A model generated the notes under the pieces. The model was given only the letters and a program-made list of their open reading frames with translations. It made no database searches and had not been told where the DNA came from. From Acanthosepion pharaonis (Eukaryota; Mollusca; Cephalopoda; Sepiida; Sepiidae): DNA of 64,000 nt. Every line of letters begins with the position of its first letter. Position 1 is the stretch's first letter. The DNA lies in contig CAHIKZ030001813.1 in NCBI GenBank assembly GCA_903632075.3, positions 7,836,501 through 7,900,500 of the forward strand. Direction: 5' to 3'. Made by a program: the position numbers and the translations under genes. Below, piece by piece: positions 13,301-26,799 of this stretch.

Positions 13301-13999
13301 CGAAGGAGGCTACGCCGAAGGGCGGAGTCTACTTCGGGGAGGTTAAACCGGCCCAGAACCCGTTTATGCGGGTTCAAGTGGGCTATTTTTTGGCCGAGCC
13401 TAGTGGCTCGGGAATTCCCACGTTAAAAAGGCCTTGTGCCACATGACACCCTCGTGGGGGGGTGACTGAATATTGTCAGTCAGCCGTTCACTTTTGAACA
13501 GACTGATCGGTTCAACTCTCTTCCTACGGGCGAGAGGAACCCGAAGGAGGCTACGCCGAAGGGCGGAGTCACCTTCGGGAGGGGCTCGGCCCAGAACCCG
13601 TTTATACGGGTTCAAATGGGTTATTTTGGCCGAGCCTAATGGCTCGGGAATGCCCACGTTAAAAAGGCCTTGTGCCACATGACACCCTCGTGGGGGGGTG
13701 ACTGAATATCGTCAGTCAGCCGTTCACTTTTGAACAGACTGATCGGTTCAACTCTCTGTCTCCGGACAGAGAGGAACCCGAAGGAGGCTACGCCGAAGGG
13801 CGGAGTCTCCTTCGGGGAGGTAAAACCGGCCCTGAACCCGTTTATACGGGTTCAAATGGGCTATTTTTTGGCCGAGCCTAATGGCTCGGGAATGCCCACG
13901 TTAAAAAGGCCTTGTGCCACATGACACACTCGTGGGTGGGTGACTGAATATTGTCAGTCAGCCGTTCACTTTTGAACAGACTGATCGGTTCAACTCTGT

Positions 14000-14165
14000 C
14001 TGTCTCCGGACAGGCGGAAGGAACCCAGAACCCGTTTAGGCGGGTTCAAACGCCGAAGGGCGGAGTCTCCTTCTGGTCAGTCAGTCGTTCATTTTCGAGC
14101 GACTGCACGGTTGAACCCGTTTATACGGGTTCAAACCCGTTTATACGGGGCTATTTTTCAGCCGA
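14000..14165 (+). repeat. Rearranged satellite monomer with extra H5 hairpins
   Basis: Within one monomer the H5 module appears out of place: a GAACCCGTTTAGGCGGGTTC copy lies between H3 and a truncated H4, and two adjacent H5 copies follow the H2 region of the next part. The usual H4 left arm is missing. The sequence reads as a mosaic with H5 copied into other hairpin positions. Confidence 0.7.
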
Positions 14166-14230
14166 GCCTAATGGCTCGGGAATTGCCCCACGTTAAAAAG
14201 GCCTTGTGCCACATGACACCCTCGTGGGGG

Positions 14231-17200
14231 GTGACTCAATATCGTCAGTCAGTCGTTCATTTTTCTGAGCGACTGCACGGTTCAACTCTCTTCCTACGGG
14301 CGGGAGGAACCCGAAGGAGGCTACGCCGAAGGGCGGAGTCTCCTTCGGGAGGTAAAACCGGCCCTGAACCGTTTATACGGGTTCAAACGGGCTATTTTTT
14401 GGCCGAGCCTAATGGCTCGGGAATTCCCACGTTAAAAAACCTTGTGCCACGCATGACACCCTCGTGGGGGTGACTGAATATTGTCAGTCAGCCGTTCACT
14501 TTTGAACAGACTGATCGGTTCAACTCTCTTCCTACGGGCGGGAGGAACCCGAAGGAGGCTACGCCGAAGGGCGGAGTCTCCTTCGGGGAGGTTCGCTCGG
14601 CCCAGAACCCGTTTATGCGGGTTCAAGTGGGCTACGGGTTTTTTTGGCCGAGCCTGGTGGCTCGGGAATTCCCACGTTAAAAAGGCCTGGTGCCACATGA
14701 CACCCTCGTGGGGTCGACTGAATATCGTCAGTCAGCCGTTCACTTTTGAACAGACTGATCGGTTCAACTCTCTGTCTCCGGACAGAGAGGAACCCGAAGG
14801 AGGCTACGCCGAAGGGCGGAGTCTCCTTCGGGGAGGTAAAACCGGCCCTGAACCCGTTTATACGGGTTCAAATGGGCTATATTTTAGAAGAGCCTAATAG
14901 CTCGGGAATGCCCACGTTAAAAATGCCTTGTGCCACATGACACCCTCGTGGGTGTGTGACTGAATATTGTCAGTCAGCCGTTCACTTTTGAACAGACTGA
15001 TCGGTTCAACTCTCTGTCGCCGGACGAGAGGAACCCGAAGGAGGCTACGCCGAAGGGCGGAGTCTCCTTCGGGGAGGTAAACTCGGCCCTGAACCCGTTT
15101 ATACGGGTTCAAATGGGCTATTTTTGGCCGAGCCTAATGGCTCGGGAATCCCCCACGTTAAAAAGGCCTTGTGCCACATGACATCCTCGTGGGGGGGTGA
15201 CTCAATATCGTCAGTCAGTCGTTCATTTTCTGAGCGACTGCACGGTTAAACTCTCTTCCTACGGGCGGGAGGAACCCGAAGGAGGCTACGCCGAAGGGCG
15301 GAGTCTCCTTCGGGGGAGGTAAACTCGGCCCAGAACCCGTTTATACGGGTTCAAATGGGCTATTTTTGGCCGAGCCTAATGGCTCGGGAATGCCCACGTT
15401 AAAAAGGCCTTGTGCCACATGACACCCTCGTGGGGGGTGACTGAATATTGTCAGTCAGCCGTTCACTTTTGAACAGACTGATCGGTTCAACTCTCTTCCT
15501 ACGGGCGAGAGGAACCCGAAGGAGGCTACGCCGAAGGGCGGAGTCTCCTTCGGGGAGGTTAAACCGGCCCAGAACCCGTTTATGCGGGTTCAAATGGGCT
15601 ATTTTTGGCCGAGCCTAGTGGCTTGGGAATTCCCACGTTAAAAAGGCCTGGTGCCACATGACACCCTCGTGGGGGGTGACTGAATATCGTCAGTCAGCCG
15701 TTCACTTTTGAACAGACTGATCGGTTCAACTCTCTGTCTCCGGACAGGAGGAACCCGAAGGAGAGAGCTACGCCGAAGGGCGGAGTCTCCTTCGGGGAGG
15801 TAAACTCGGCCCTGAACCCGTTTATACGGGTTCAAATGGGCTATATTTTAGCCGAGCCTAATGGCTGGGGAATGCCCACGTTAAAAATGCCTTGTGCCAC
15901 ATGACACCCTCGTGGGTGGGTGACTGAATATTGTCAGTCAGCCGTTCACTTTTGAACAGACTGATCGGTTCAACTCTCTGTCTCCGGACAGAGGAACCCG
16001 AAAGGAGGCTACGCCGAAGGGCGGAGTCTCCTTCGGGGAGGTAAACTCGGCCCTGAACCCGTTTATACGGGTTCAAATGGCGGGTCTCCTTTTTTGGCCG
16101 AGCCTAATGGCTCGGGAATTCCACGTTAAAAAGGCCTTGTGCCACATGACACCCTCGTGGGGGGGTGACTCAATATCGTCAGTCAGTCGTTCATTTTCTG
16201 AGCGACTGCACGGTTAAACTCTCTTCCTACGGGCAGGAGGAACCCGAAGGAGGCTACGCCGAAGGGCGGAGTCTCCTTCGGGGAGGTGGCTCGGCCCTGA
16301 ACCTGTTTATACGGGTTCAAACGGGCTATTTTTTGGCCGAGCCTAATGGCTCGGGAATGCCCACGTTAAAAAGGCCTTGTGCCCATGACACCCTCATGGG
16401 GGGTGACTGAATATTGTCAGTCAGCCGTTCACTTTTGAACAGACTGATCGGTTCAACTCTCTTCCTACGGGCGAGAGGAACCCGAAGGAGGCTACGCCGA
16501 AGGGCGGAGTCTCCTTCGGGAGGTAAACTCGGCCCAGAACCCGTTTATACGTGTTCAAATGGGCTATTTTTTTTGGCCGAGCCTAATGGCTCGGGAATGC
16601 CCACGTTAAAAAGGCCTTGTGCCCATGACACCCTCGTGGGGGGTGACTGAATATTGTCAGTCAGTCGTTCACTTTTGAACAGACTGTTCGGTTCAACTCT
16701 CTTCCTACGGGCGGGAGGAACCCGAAGGAGGCTACGCCGAAGGGCGGAGTCTCCTTCGGGGAGGTAAACCGGCCCAGAACCCGTTTATGCGGGTTCAAAT
16801 GGAGCTATTTTTTTGGCCGAGCCTAGTGGCTCGGGAATGCCAACGTTAAAAAGGCCTGGTGCCACATGACACCCTCGTGGGGTCGACTGAATATCGTCAG
16901 TCAGCCGTTCACTTTTGAACAGACTGATCGGTTCAACTCTCTTCTCCGGACAGAGAGGAACCCGAAGGAGGCTACGCCGAAGGGCGGAGTCTCCTTCGGG
17001 GAAATAAACTCGGCCCAGAACCCGTTTATACGGGTTCAAATGGGCTATATTTTGGAAGAGCCTAATAGCTCAGGAATGCCCACGTTAAAATGCCTTGTGC
17101 CACATGACACCCTCGTGGGTGTGTGACTGAATATTGTCAGTCAACCGTTCACTTTGGAACAGACTGTTCGGTTCAACTCTCTGTCGCCGGACAGAGAGGA

Positions 17201-18565
17201 ACCCGAAGGAGGCTACGCCGAAGGGCGGAGTCTCCTTCGGGAGGTAAAACTCGGCCCTGAACCCGTTTATACTGGTTCAAATGGGCTATATTTTGGCCGA
17301 GCCTAATGGCTCGGGAATGCCCACGTTAAAAAGGCCTTGTGCCACATGACATCCTCGTGGGGGGTGACTCAATATCGTCAGTCAGTCGTTCATTTTTGAA
17401 GCGACTGCTCGGTTAAACTCTCTTCCTACGGGCGGGAGGAACCCGAAGGAGGCTACGCCGAAGGGCGGAGTCTCCTTCGGGAGGTAAACTCGGCCCAGAA
17501 CCCGTTTATACGTGTTCAAATGGGCTATTTTTGGCCGAGCCTAATGGCTCGGGAATTCCCACGTTAAAAGGCCTTGTGCCACATGACACCCTCGTGGGGG
17601 TGACTGAATATTGTCAGTCAGCCGTTCACTTTTGAACAGACTGATCGGTTCAACTCTCTTCCTACGGGCGAGAGGAACCCGAAGGAGGCTACGCCGAAGG
17701 GCGGAGTCTCCTTCGGGGAGGTCGCTCGGCCAGAACCCGTTTATGCGGGTTCAAATGGGCTATTTTTTGGCCGAGCCTAGTGGCTCTGGAATGCCCACGT
17801 TAAAAAGGCCTGGTGCCACATGACACCCTCGTGTGGGGGTGACTGAATATCGTCAGTCAGCCGTTCACCTTTGAACAGACTGTTCGGTTCAACTCTCTGT
17901 CTCCGGCAGGAGGAGGAACCCGAAGGAGGCTACGCCGAAGGGCGGAGTCTCCTTCGGGGAGGTAAAACCGGCCCTGAACCCGTTTATACGGGTTCAAATG
18001 GGCTATTTTTAGAAGAGCCTAATAGCTCAGGAATGCCCACGTTAAAAATGCCTTGTGCCACATGACACCCTCGTGGGTGGGTGACTGAATATTGTCAGTC
18101 AGCCGTTCACTTTGAACAGACTGATCGGTTCAACTCTCTGTCTCCGGACAGAGAGGAACCCGAAGGAGGCTACGCCGAAGGGCGGAGTCTCCTTCGGGGA
18201 GGTAAAACCGGCCCTGAACCCGTTTATACGGGTTCAAATGGGCTATTTTTGGCCGAGCCTAATGGCTCGGGAATTGCCCACGTTAAAAAGGCCTTGTGCC
18301 ACATGACACCCTCGTGGGGGGGGTGACTCAATATCGTCAGTCAGTCGTTCATTTTCTGAGCGACTGCACGGTTAAACTCTCTTCCTACGGGCGGGAGGAA
18401 CCCGAAGGAGGCTACGCCGAAGGGCGGAGTCTCCTTCGGGGAGGTAAAACCGGCCCTGAACCTGTTTATACGGGTTCAAACGGGCTATATTTTGGCCGAG
18501 CCTAATGGCTCGGGAATGCCCACGTTAAAAAGGCCTTGTGCCACATGACACCCTCATGGGGGGGT
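14231..18565 (+). repeat. Higher-order repeat segment of the satellite (4- and 5-monomer units)
   Basis: Monomer variants recur in fixed order here. A marked variant, with GACTCAATATCG, GTCGTTCATTTT and (usually) GAGCGACTG, starts at 14231, 15197, 16165, 17364 and 18323. The spacings are 966, 968, 1199 and 959 bp, that is four or five monomers. Between these fall, in the same order, a monomer with GTTTATGCGGGTTC, then two monomers mostly with the TCCG-loop form of H3. The same marked variant also occurs at 10585. Such ordering is the signature of repeated unequal exchange of multi-monomer blocks. Confidence 0.8.
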
Positions 18566-19159
18566 GACTGAATATTGTCAGTCAGCCGTTCACTTTTGAA
18601 CAGACTGATCGGTTCAACTCTCTTCCTACGGGCGAGAGGAACCCGAAGGAGGCTACGCCGAAGGGCGGAGTCTCCTTCGGGGAGGTAAAACCGGCCCAGA
18701 ACCCGTTTATACGTGTTCAAATGGGCTATTTTTTGGCCGAGCCTAATGGCTCGGGAATTCCCACGTTAAAAAAACCTTGTGCCACAAGACACCCTCGTGG
18801 GGGGGGTGACTAAATATCGTCAGTCAGCCGTTCACTTTTGAACCGACTGATCGGTTCAACTCTCTTCCTACGGGCGGGGAGGAACCCGAAGGAGGCTACG
18901 CCGAAGGGCGGTGTCTCCTTCGGGAGGTAAAACGGCCCAGAACCCGTTTATGCGGGTTCAAATGGGCTATTTTTTGGCCGAGCCTGATGGCTCGGGAATG
19001 CCCACGTTAAAAAGGCCTTGTGCCACATGACACCCTCGTGGGGGGTGACTGAATATCGTCAGTCAGTAGTTCACTTTTGAACAGACTGATCGGTTCAACT
19101 CTCTTCCTACGGGCGAGAGGAACCCGAAGGAGGCTACGCCGAAGGGCGGAGTCTCCTTC

Positions 19160-19320
19160 GGGAACCCGTTTATACGGGTTCAAATGGTTATTTGGCCCTG
19201 GAACCCGTTTATACGGGTTCAAATGGGGATGACTATATTTTGGAAGAGCCTAATGGCGGGAGGAATGCCCACGTTAAAAGAGACCTTGTAAACCAGAACG
19301 TTTATACGGGTTCAAATGGA
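19160..19320 (+). repeat. Second rearranged monomer with three H5 hairpins
   Basis: After H4 the H5 hairpin and its trailing TCAAATGG occur twice about 38 bp apart. A third, 5'-shortened copy (CAGAACGTTTATACGGGTTC) sits between the TTGT block and H7, where H5 is never found in normal units. The H6 stem is damaged here (GAGCCTAATGGCGGG). Confidence 0.7.
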
Positions 19321-22184
19321 CACCCTCGTGGGGGGTGACTGAATATTGTCAGTCAGCCGTTGAATATCGTGAACAGACTGATCGGTTCAACTCTCTGTCT
19401 CGGACGGGAGGAACCCGAAGGAGGCTACGCCGAAGGGCGGAGTCTCCTTTCGGGGGAGGTAAAACTCGGCCCTGAACCCGTTTATACGGGTTCAAACGGC
19501 TATTTTTTCGCCGAGCTTAATGGCTTGGGAATTGCCCACGTTAAAAAAGGCCTTGTGCCACATGACACCCTCGTGGGGGCTGACTGAATATTGTCAGTCA
19601 GTCGTTCACTGAACCGACTGCTCGGTTTGAACTCTCTTCCTACGGGTGGGAGGAACCCGAAGGAGGCTACGCCGAAGGGTGGAGTCTCCTTCGGGGGTAA
19701 AACCGGCCCAGAATCCGTTTATACGGGTTCAAATGGGCTATTTTTTGGCCGAGCCTAATGGCTCAGGAATGCCCACGTTAAAAAAGGCCTTGTGCCACAT
19801 GACACACCCTCGTGGGGGGGTGACTGAATATCGTAGGTCAGTCGTTCACTTTTGAACCGACTGCTCGGTTTGAACTCTCTTCCTACGGGCGGGAGGAACC
19901 CGAAGGAGGCTACGCCGAAGGGCGGAGTCTCCTTCGGGGAGGTAAAACGGCCCAGAACCCGTTTATACGGGTTCAAATGGGCTATTTTTGGCCGAGCCTA
20001 ATGGCTCGGGAATGCCCACGTTAAAAGGCCTTGTGCCACATGACACCCGTCGTGGGGGTGACTCAATATCGTCAGTCAGTCGTTCACTTTTGAACTGACT
20101 GCTCGGTTTAAACTCTCTTCCTACGGGCGGGAGGAACCCGAAGGAGGCTACGCCGAAGGGCGGAGTCTCCTTCGGGAGGTAAAAACCGGCCCTGAACCTG
20201 TCTATACAGGTTCAAATGGGCTATTTGCCAGCCGAGCCTAATGGCTCGGGAATGCCCACGTTAAAAAGGCCTTGTGCCACAGGACACCCTCGTGTGTGGG
20301 TGACTGAATATCGTCAGTCAGTCGTTCACCTCATAAACGACTGCACGGTTAAACTTTCTTCCTACGGCCGGGAGGAACCCGAAGGAGGCTACGCCGAAGG
20401 ACGGAGTCTATTCGGGGAGGTAAAACCGGCCCTGAACGCGTTTATACTGGTTCAAATGGGCTATTTTTTGGCCGAGCCTAATGTCTTGGGAATTGCCCAC
20501 GTTAAAAGGCCTTGTGCCACATGACACCCTCGTGGGGGTGACTGAATATTGTCAGACAGTAGTCAGTTTTTGAACCGACTGTACGGTTCAACTCTCTTCC
20601 TACGGGCGGGAGGAACCCGAAGGAGGCTACGCCGAAGGGTGGAGTCTCCTTCGGGGAGGTAAAACCGGCCCAGAACCCGTTTATACGGGTTCAAATGGGC
20701 TATTTTTGGCCGAGCCTAATGGCTTGGGAATTGCCCACGTTAAAAAGGCGTTGTGCCACATGACACCCCCTCGTGGGGGGTGACTGAATATCGTCAGTCA
20801 GTCGTTCAGTTTTGAACCGACTGCACGGTTAAACTCTCTTCCTACGGGCGGGGGAGGAACCCGAAGGAGGCTACGCCGAAGGGCGGAGTCTCCTTCAGGG
20901 GAGAAAAAACTCGGCCCTGAACCCGTTTATACGGGTTCAAATGGGCTATTTTTTTGGCCGAGCCTAATGGCTCGGGAATTGCCCACGTTAAAAAGGCCTT
21001 GTGCCACATGACACCCTCGTAGGGGTTGACTGAATATTGTCAGTCAGTCGTTCAAGTTTTGAACCGACTGCACGGTTGTACTCTCTTCCTACGGGCGGGA
21101 GAAACCCGAAGGAGGCTACGCCGAAGGGCGGAGTTTCCTTCAGGTAGGTTAAACCGGCCCTGAACCCGTTTATACGGGTTCAAATGGGCTATTTTGGCCG
21201 AGCCTAATGGCTTGGGAATCCCCACGTTAAAAAGGCCTTGTGCCACATGACACCCTCTTGGGGGGTGACTGAATATCGTCAGTCAGTAGTTCACTGCCGA
21301 CTGTTCGGTTCAACTCTCTTCCTACGGGCGGGAGGAACCCGAAGGAGGCTACGCCGAAGGGCGGTGTCTCCTTCGGGGAGGTAAAACCGGCCCTGGACCC
21401 GTTTATACGGGTTCAATGGGCTATTTTTGGCCGAGTCTGATGGCTCGGGAATGCCCACGTTAAAAAGGTCTTGTGCCACATGACACCCTCGTGCGGGGGT
21501 GACTGAATATCGTCAGTCAGTAGTTCAAGTTTTGAACCGACTGTTCAGTTCAACTCTCTTCCTACGGGCGGGAGGAACCCGAAGGAGGCTACGCCGAACG
21601 GCGGGAGTTTCCTTCCGGGAGGTAAAACCGGCCCTGAACCCGTTTATACGGGTTCAAATGGGCTATTTTTGGCCGAGTTTGATGGCTGGGAATGCCCACG
21701 TTAAAAAGGTCTTGTGCCACATGACACCCTCGTGGGGATGACTGAATATCGTCAGTCAGTAGTTAACTGCCGATTGTTCGGTTCAACTCTCTTCCTACGG
21801 GCGGGAGGAACCCGAAGGATGCTACACCGAAGGGTGGAGTCTCCTTCGGGGAGGTAAAACCGGCCCAGAACCCGTTTATACGGGTTCAAATGGGCTATTT
21901 TTTGGCCGAGCCTAATGGCTTGGGAATTGCCCACGTTAAAAAGGCCTTGTGCCACATGACACCCTCGTGGGGGGGTGACTGAATATCGTCAGTCAGTAGT
22001 TCACTGCCGACTGTTCGGTTCAACTCTCTTCCTACGGGCGGGAGGAACCCGAAGGAGGCTACGCCGAAGGGCGGAGTCTCCTTCGGGGAGGTTAAACCGG
22101 CCCAGAACCCGTTTATACGGGTTCAAATGTCCTATTTTTTCGCCGAGCTTAAAGTCTTGGGAATTGCCCACGTTAAAAAGGCGT

Positions 22185-23628
22185 TGTTCCACATGACACC
22201 CTCGTGGGGGGTGACTGAATATCGTCAGTCAGTAGTTCACTGCCGACTGTTCGGTTCAACTCTCTTCCTACGGGCGGGAGGAACCCGAAGGAGGCTACGC
22301 CGAAGGGTGGAGTCTCCTTCGGGAGGTAAAACCGGCCCAGAACCCGTTTATACGGGTTCAAATATAAGAGATTTTTTGGCCGAGCCTAATGGCTCGGGAA
22401 TGCCCACGTTAAAAATGCCTTGTGCCACATGACACCCTCGTGGGGGGGGGATGACTGAATATCGTCAGTCAGTCGTTCACTTCTGAACCGACTGCACGGT
22501 TAAACTCTCTTCCTACGGGCGAGAGGAACCCGAAGGAGGCTACGCCGAAGGGCGGAGTCTCTTTCGGGGAGGTAAAACCGGCCCAGAACCCGTTTATACG
22601 GGTACAAATGGGCTATTTTTTGGCCGAGCCTAATGTCTTGGGAATTGCCCACGTTAAAAAGGCGTTGTGCCACATGACACCCTCGTCGTGGGGGGTGACT
22701 GAATATCGTCAGTCAGTCTTTCACCTCTGAACCGACTGCACGGTTAAACTCTCTTCCTACGGGCGGGAGGAACCCGAAGGAGGCTACGCCGAAGGGCGGA
22801 GTCTCCTTCGGGGAGGTAAAACCGGCCCTGAACCCGTTTATAGTGGTTCAAATGGGCTATTTTTTGGCCGAGCCTAATGTCTAGGGAATTGCCCACATTA
22901 AAAAGGCCTTGCGCCACATGACACCCTCGTAGGGGTTGACTGAATATTGTCAGTCAGTCGTTCAAGTTTTGAACCGACTACACGGTTGTACTCTCTTCCT
23001 ACGGGCGGGAGGAACCCGAAGGAGGCTACGCCGAAGGGCGGAGTCTCCTTCAGGGAGGTTAAACCGGCACAGAACCCGTTTATACGGGTTAAAATGGGCT
23101 ATTTTTTGGCCGAGCCTAATGGCTTGGGAATTGCCCACGTTAAAAGGCCTTGTGCCACATGACACCCTCGTGGGGGGGTGACTGAATATCGTCAGTCAGT
23201 AGTTCACTGCCGACTGTTCGGTTCAACTCTCTTCCTACGGGCGGGAGGAACCCGAAGGAGGCTACGCCGAAGGGTGGAGTCTCCTTCGGGGAGGTAAAAC
23301 CGGCCCAGAACCCGTTTATACGGGTTCAAATGGGCTATTTTTTGGCCGAGCCTAATGTCTTGGGAATTGCCCACGTTAAAAAGGCGTTGTGCCACATGAC
23401 ACCCTCGTCGTGGGGGGTGACTGAATATCGTCAGTCAGTCGTTCACCTCTGAACCGACTGCACGGTTAAACTCTCCTCCTACGGGCGGGAGGAACCCGAA
23501 GGAGGCTACGCCGAAGGGCGGAGTCTCCTTCGGGGAGGTAAAACCGGCCCTGAACCCGTTTATAGTGGTTCAAATGGGCTATTTTTTGGCCGAGCCTAAT
23601 GGCTAGGGAATTGCCCACGTTAAAAAAG
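22185..23628 (+). repeat. Local three-monomer (about 721 bp) duplication in the satellite
   Basis: Shared private changes recur 721 bp apart. CCCTCGTCGTGGGGGGTGA occurs near 22680 and 23401; GTTTATAGTGGTTC occurs near 22838 and 23559; CCTTGCGCCACATGACACCC occurs near 22908 and 23629, followed in both by CTCGTAGGGGTTGACTG and GACTACACGGTTGTACTC. This is a recent duplication of a three-monomer block, separate from the 4/5-monomer pattern further left. Confidence 0.7.
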
Positions 23629-26600
23629 CCTTGCGCCACATGACACCCTCGTAGGGGTTGACTGAATATTGTCAGTCAGTCGTTCAAGTTTTGAACCGAC
23701 TACACGGTTGTACTCTCTTCCTACGGGCGGGAGAAACCCGAAGGAGGCTACGCCGAAGGGCGGAGTCTCATTCAGGTAGGTTAAACCGGCACAGAACCCG
23801 TTTATACGGGTTCAAATGGGCTATTTTTTGGCCGAGCCTAATGGCTTGGGAATTCCCCACGTTAAAAAGGCCTTGTGCCACATGACACCCTCTCGGGGGG
23901 GTGACTGAATATCGTCAGTCAGTAGTTTACAGCCGACTGTTCGGTTCAACTCTCTTCCTACGGGCGGGGAGGAACCCGAAGGAGGCTACGCCGAAGGGCG
24001 GAGTCTCCTTCGGGAGTTAAAACCGGCCCAGAACCCGTTTATACGGGTTCAAATGGGCTATTTTTGGCCGAGCCTAATGGCTCGGAAATGCCCACGTTAA
24101 AAAGACCTTGTGCCACCATGACACCCTCGTGCGGTGGTGAATGAATATTGTCAGTCAGTAGTTCACTGCCGACTGTTCGGTTCAACTCTCTTCCTACGGG
24201 CGAGAGGAACCCGAAGGAGGCTACGCCGAAGGGCGGAGTCTCCTTCGGGGAGTTAAAACCGGCCCAGAGCCCGTTTATACGGGTTCAAGTGGGCTATTTT
24301 TGGCCGAGTTTAATGGCTTGGGAATTGCCCACGTTAAAAAGGCCTTGTGCCACATGACACCCTCGTGGGGGTGACTGAATATCGTCAGTCAGTAGTTAAC
24401 TGCCGACTGTTCGGTTCAACTCTCTTCCTACGGGCGGGAGGAACCCGAAGGAGGCTACGCCGAAGGGCGGAGTCTCCTTCGGGAGGTTAAACCGGCCCTG
24501 GAACCCGTTCATACGGGTTAAAATGGGCTATTTTTTTGGCCGAGCCTAATGGCTCGGGAATTCCCACGTTAAAAAGACCTTGTGCCACATGACACCCTCG
24601 TGCGGTGGTGAATGAATATCGTCAGTCAGTAGTTCACCTCTGAACCGACTGTTCGGTTAAACTCTCTTCCTACGGGCGAGAGGAACCCGAAGGAGGCTAC
24701 GCCGAAGGGCGGAGTCTCCTTCGGGGAGGTAAAACCGGCCCAGAACCCGTTTATACGGGTTCAAATGGGCTATTTTTTGGCCGAGCCTAAAGTCTTGGGA
24801 ATTGCCCACGTTAAAAAGGCGTTGTTCCACATGACACCCTCGTCGGGGGGGTGACTGAATATCGTCAGTCAGTCGTTCACCTCTGAACCGACTGTTCGGT
24901 TAAACTCTCTTCCTACGGGCGGGAGGAACCCGAAGGAGGCTACGCCGAAGGGTGGAGTCTCCTTCGGGAGGTAAAAACCGGCCCAGAACCCGTTTATACG
25001 GGTTCAAATGGGCTATTTTTGGCCGAGCCTAAAGTCTTGGGAATTGCCCACGTTAAAAGGCCGTTGTTCGACATGACACCCTCGTCGGGGGGGTGACTGA
25101 ATATCGTCAGTCAGTCGTTCACCTCTGACCCGACTGCACGGTTCAACTCTCTTCCTACGGGCGGGAGGAACCCGAAGGAGGCTACGCCGAAGGGTGGAGT
25201 CTCCTTCGGGGAGGTAAACCGGCCTGGAACCCGTTTATACGGGTTCAAATGGGCTATTTTTTGGCCGAGCCTAATGGCTCCGGGAATGCCCACGTTAAAA
25301 AGGCCTTGTGCGACATGACACCCTCGTGGGGGTTGAGTGAATATCGTCAGTCAGTAGTTCAGTTTTGAACCGACTGTTCGATTCAACTCTCTTAACTACG
25401 GGCGGGAGGAACCCGAAGGAGGCTACGCCGAAGGGTGGAGTCTCCTTCAGGGAGGTTAAACCGGCCCTGGACCCGTTTATACGGGTTCAAATGGGCTATT
25501 TTTTTGGCAGAGCCTAATGGCTCGGGAATTGCCCACGTTAAAAGGCCTTGTGCCACATGACACCCTCGTGGGGGTTGACTGAATATTGCCAGTCAGTCGT
25601 TCAAGTTTTGAACCGACTACACGGTTGTACTCTCTTAACTACGGGCGGGAGGAACCCGAAGGAGGCTACGCCGAAGGGTGGAGTCTCCTTCGGGGAGGTA
25701 AAACCGGCCCAGAACCCGTTTATACGGGTTCAAATGGGCTATTTTTTGGCCGAGCCTAATGGCTTGGGAATGCCCACGTTAAAAAGGCCTTGTGCCACAT
25801 GACACCCTCGTGGGGGGGTGACTGAATATCGTCAGTCAGTAGTTCACTGCCGACTGTTCGGTTCAACTCTCTTCCTACGGGCGGGAGGAACCCGGAGGAG
25901 GCTACGCCGTAGGGCGGAGTCTCCTTCGTGGAGGGTGCGCTCGGCCCTGAACCCGTTTATACGGGTTCAAATGGGCTATTTTTTGGCCGAGCCTAATGGC
26001 TTGGGAAATGCCCACGTTAAAAAGGCCTTGTGCCGCATGACACACTCGTGGGGGGTGACTGAATATCGTCAGTCAGTAGTTCACTGCCGACTGTTCGGTT
26101 CAACTCTCTTCCTACGGGCGGGAGGAACCCGAAGGAGGCTACGCCGAAGGGCGGAGTCTCCTTCGGGAGGTAAAACCGGCCCTGAACCCGTTTATACGGG
26201 TTCAAATGGGCTATTTTTTGGCCGAGCCTAATGGCTCAGGAAATGCCCACGTTAAAAAGGCCTTGTGCCATGACACCCTCGTGGGGGGTGACTGAATATC
26301 ATCAGTCAGTAGTTCACTGCCGACTGTTCGGTTCAACTCTCTTCCTACGGGCGGGAGGAACCCGGAGGAGGCTACGCCGAAGGGCAGAGTCTCCTTCGGG
26401 GAGGTAAAACCGGCCCTGAACCCGTTTATACGGGTTCAAATGGATTTTTTTTGACCGAGCCTAATGGCTCAGGAATGCCCACGTTAAAAAGGCCTTGTGT
26501 CACATGACACCCTCGTGGGGGGGTGACTGAATATCGTCAGTCAGTAGTTCACTGCCGACTGTTCGGTTCAACTCTCTTCCTACGGGCGGGAGAAACCCGA

Positions 26601-26799
26601 AGGAGGCTACGCCGAAGGCGGAGTCTCCTTCGGGGAGGTAAATCCGGCCCAGAACACGTTTATACCGGTTCAAATGGGCTATTTTTTGGCCGAGCCTAAT
26701 GGCTCGGGAATGCCCACGTTAAAAAGTTTTTGTGCCACATGACACCCTTGTGGGGGGGCTGACTGAATATCGACAGTTAGTCGCTCATTTTCTGAGCGA

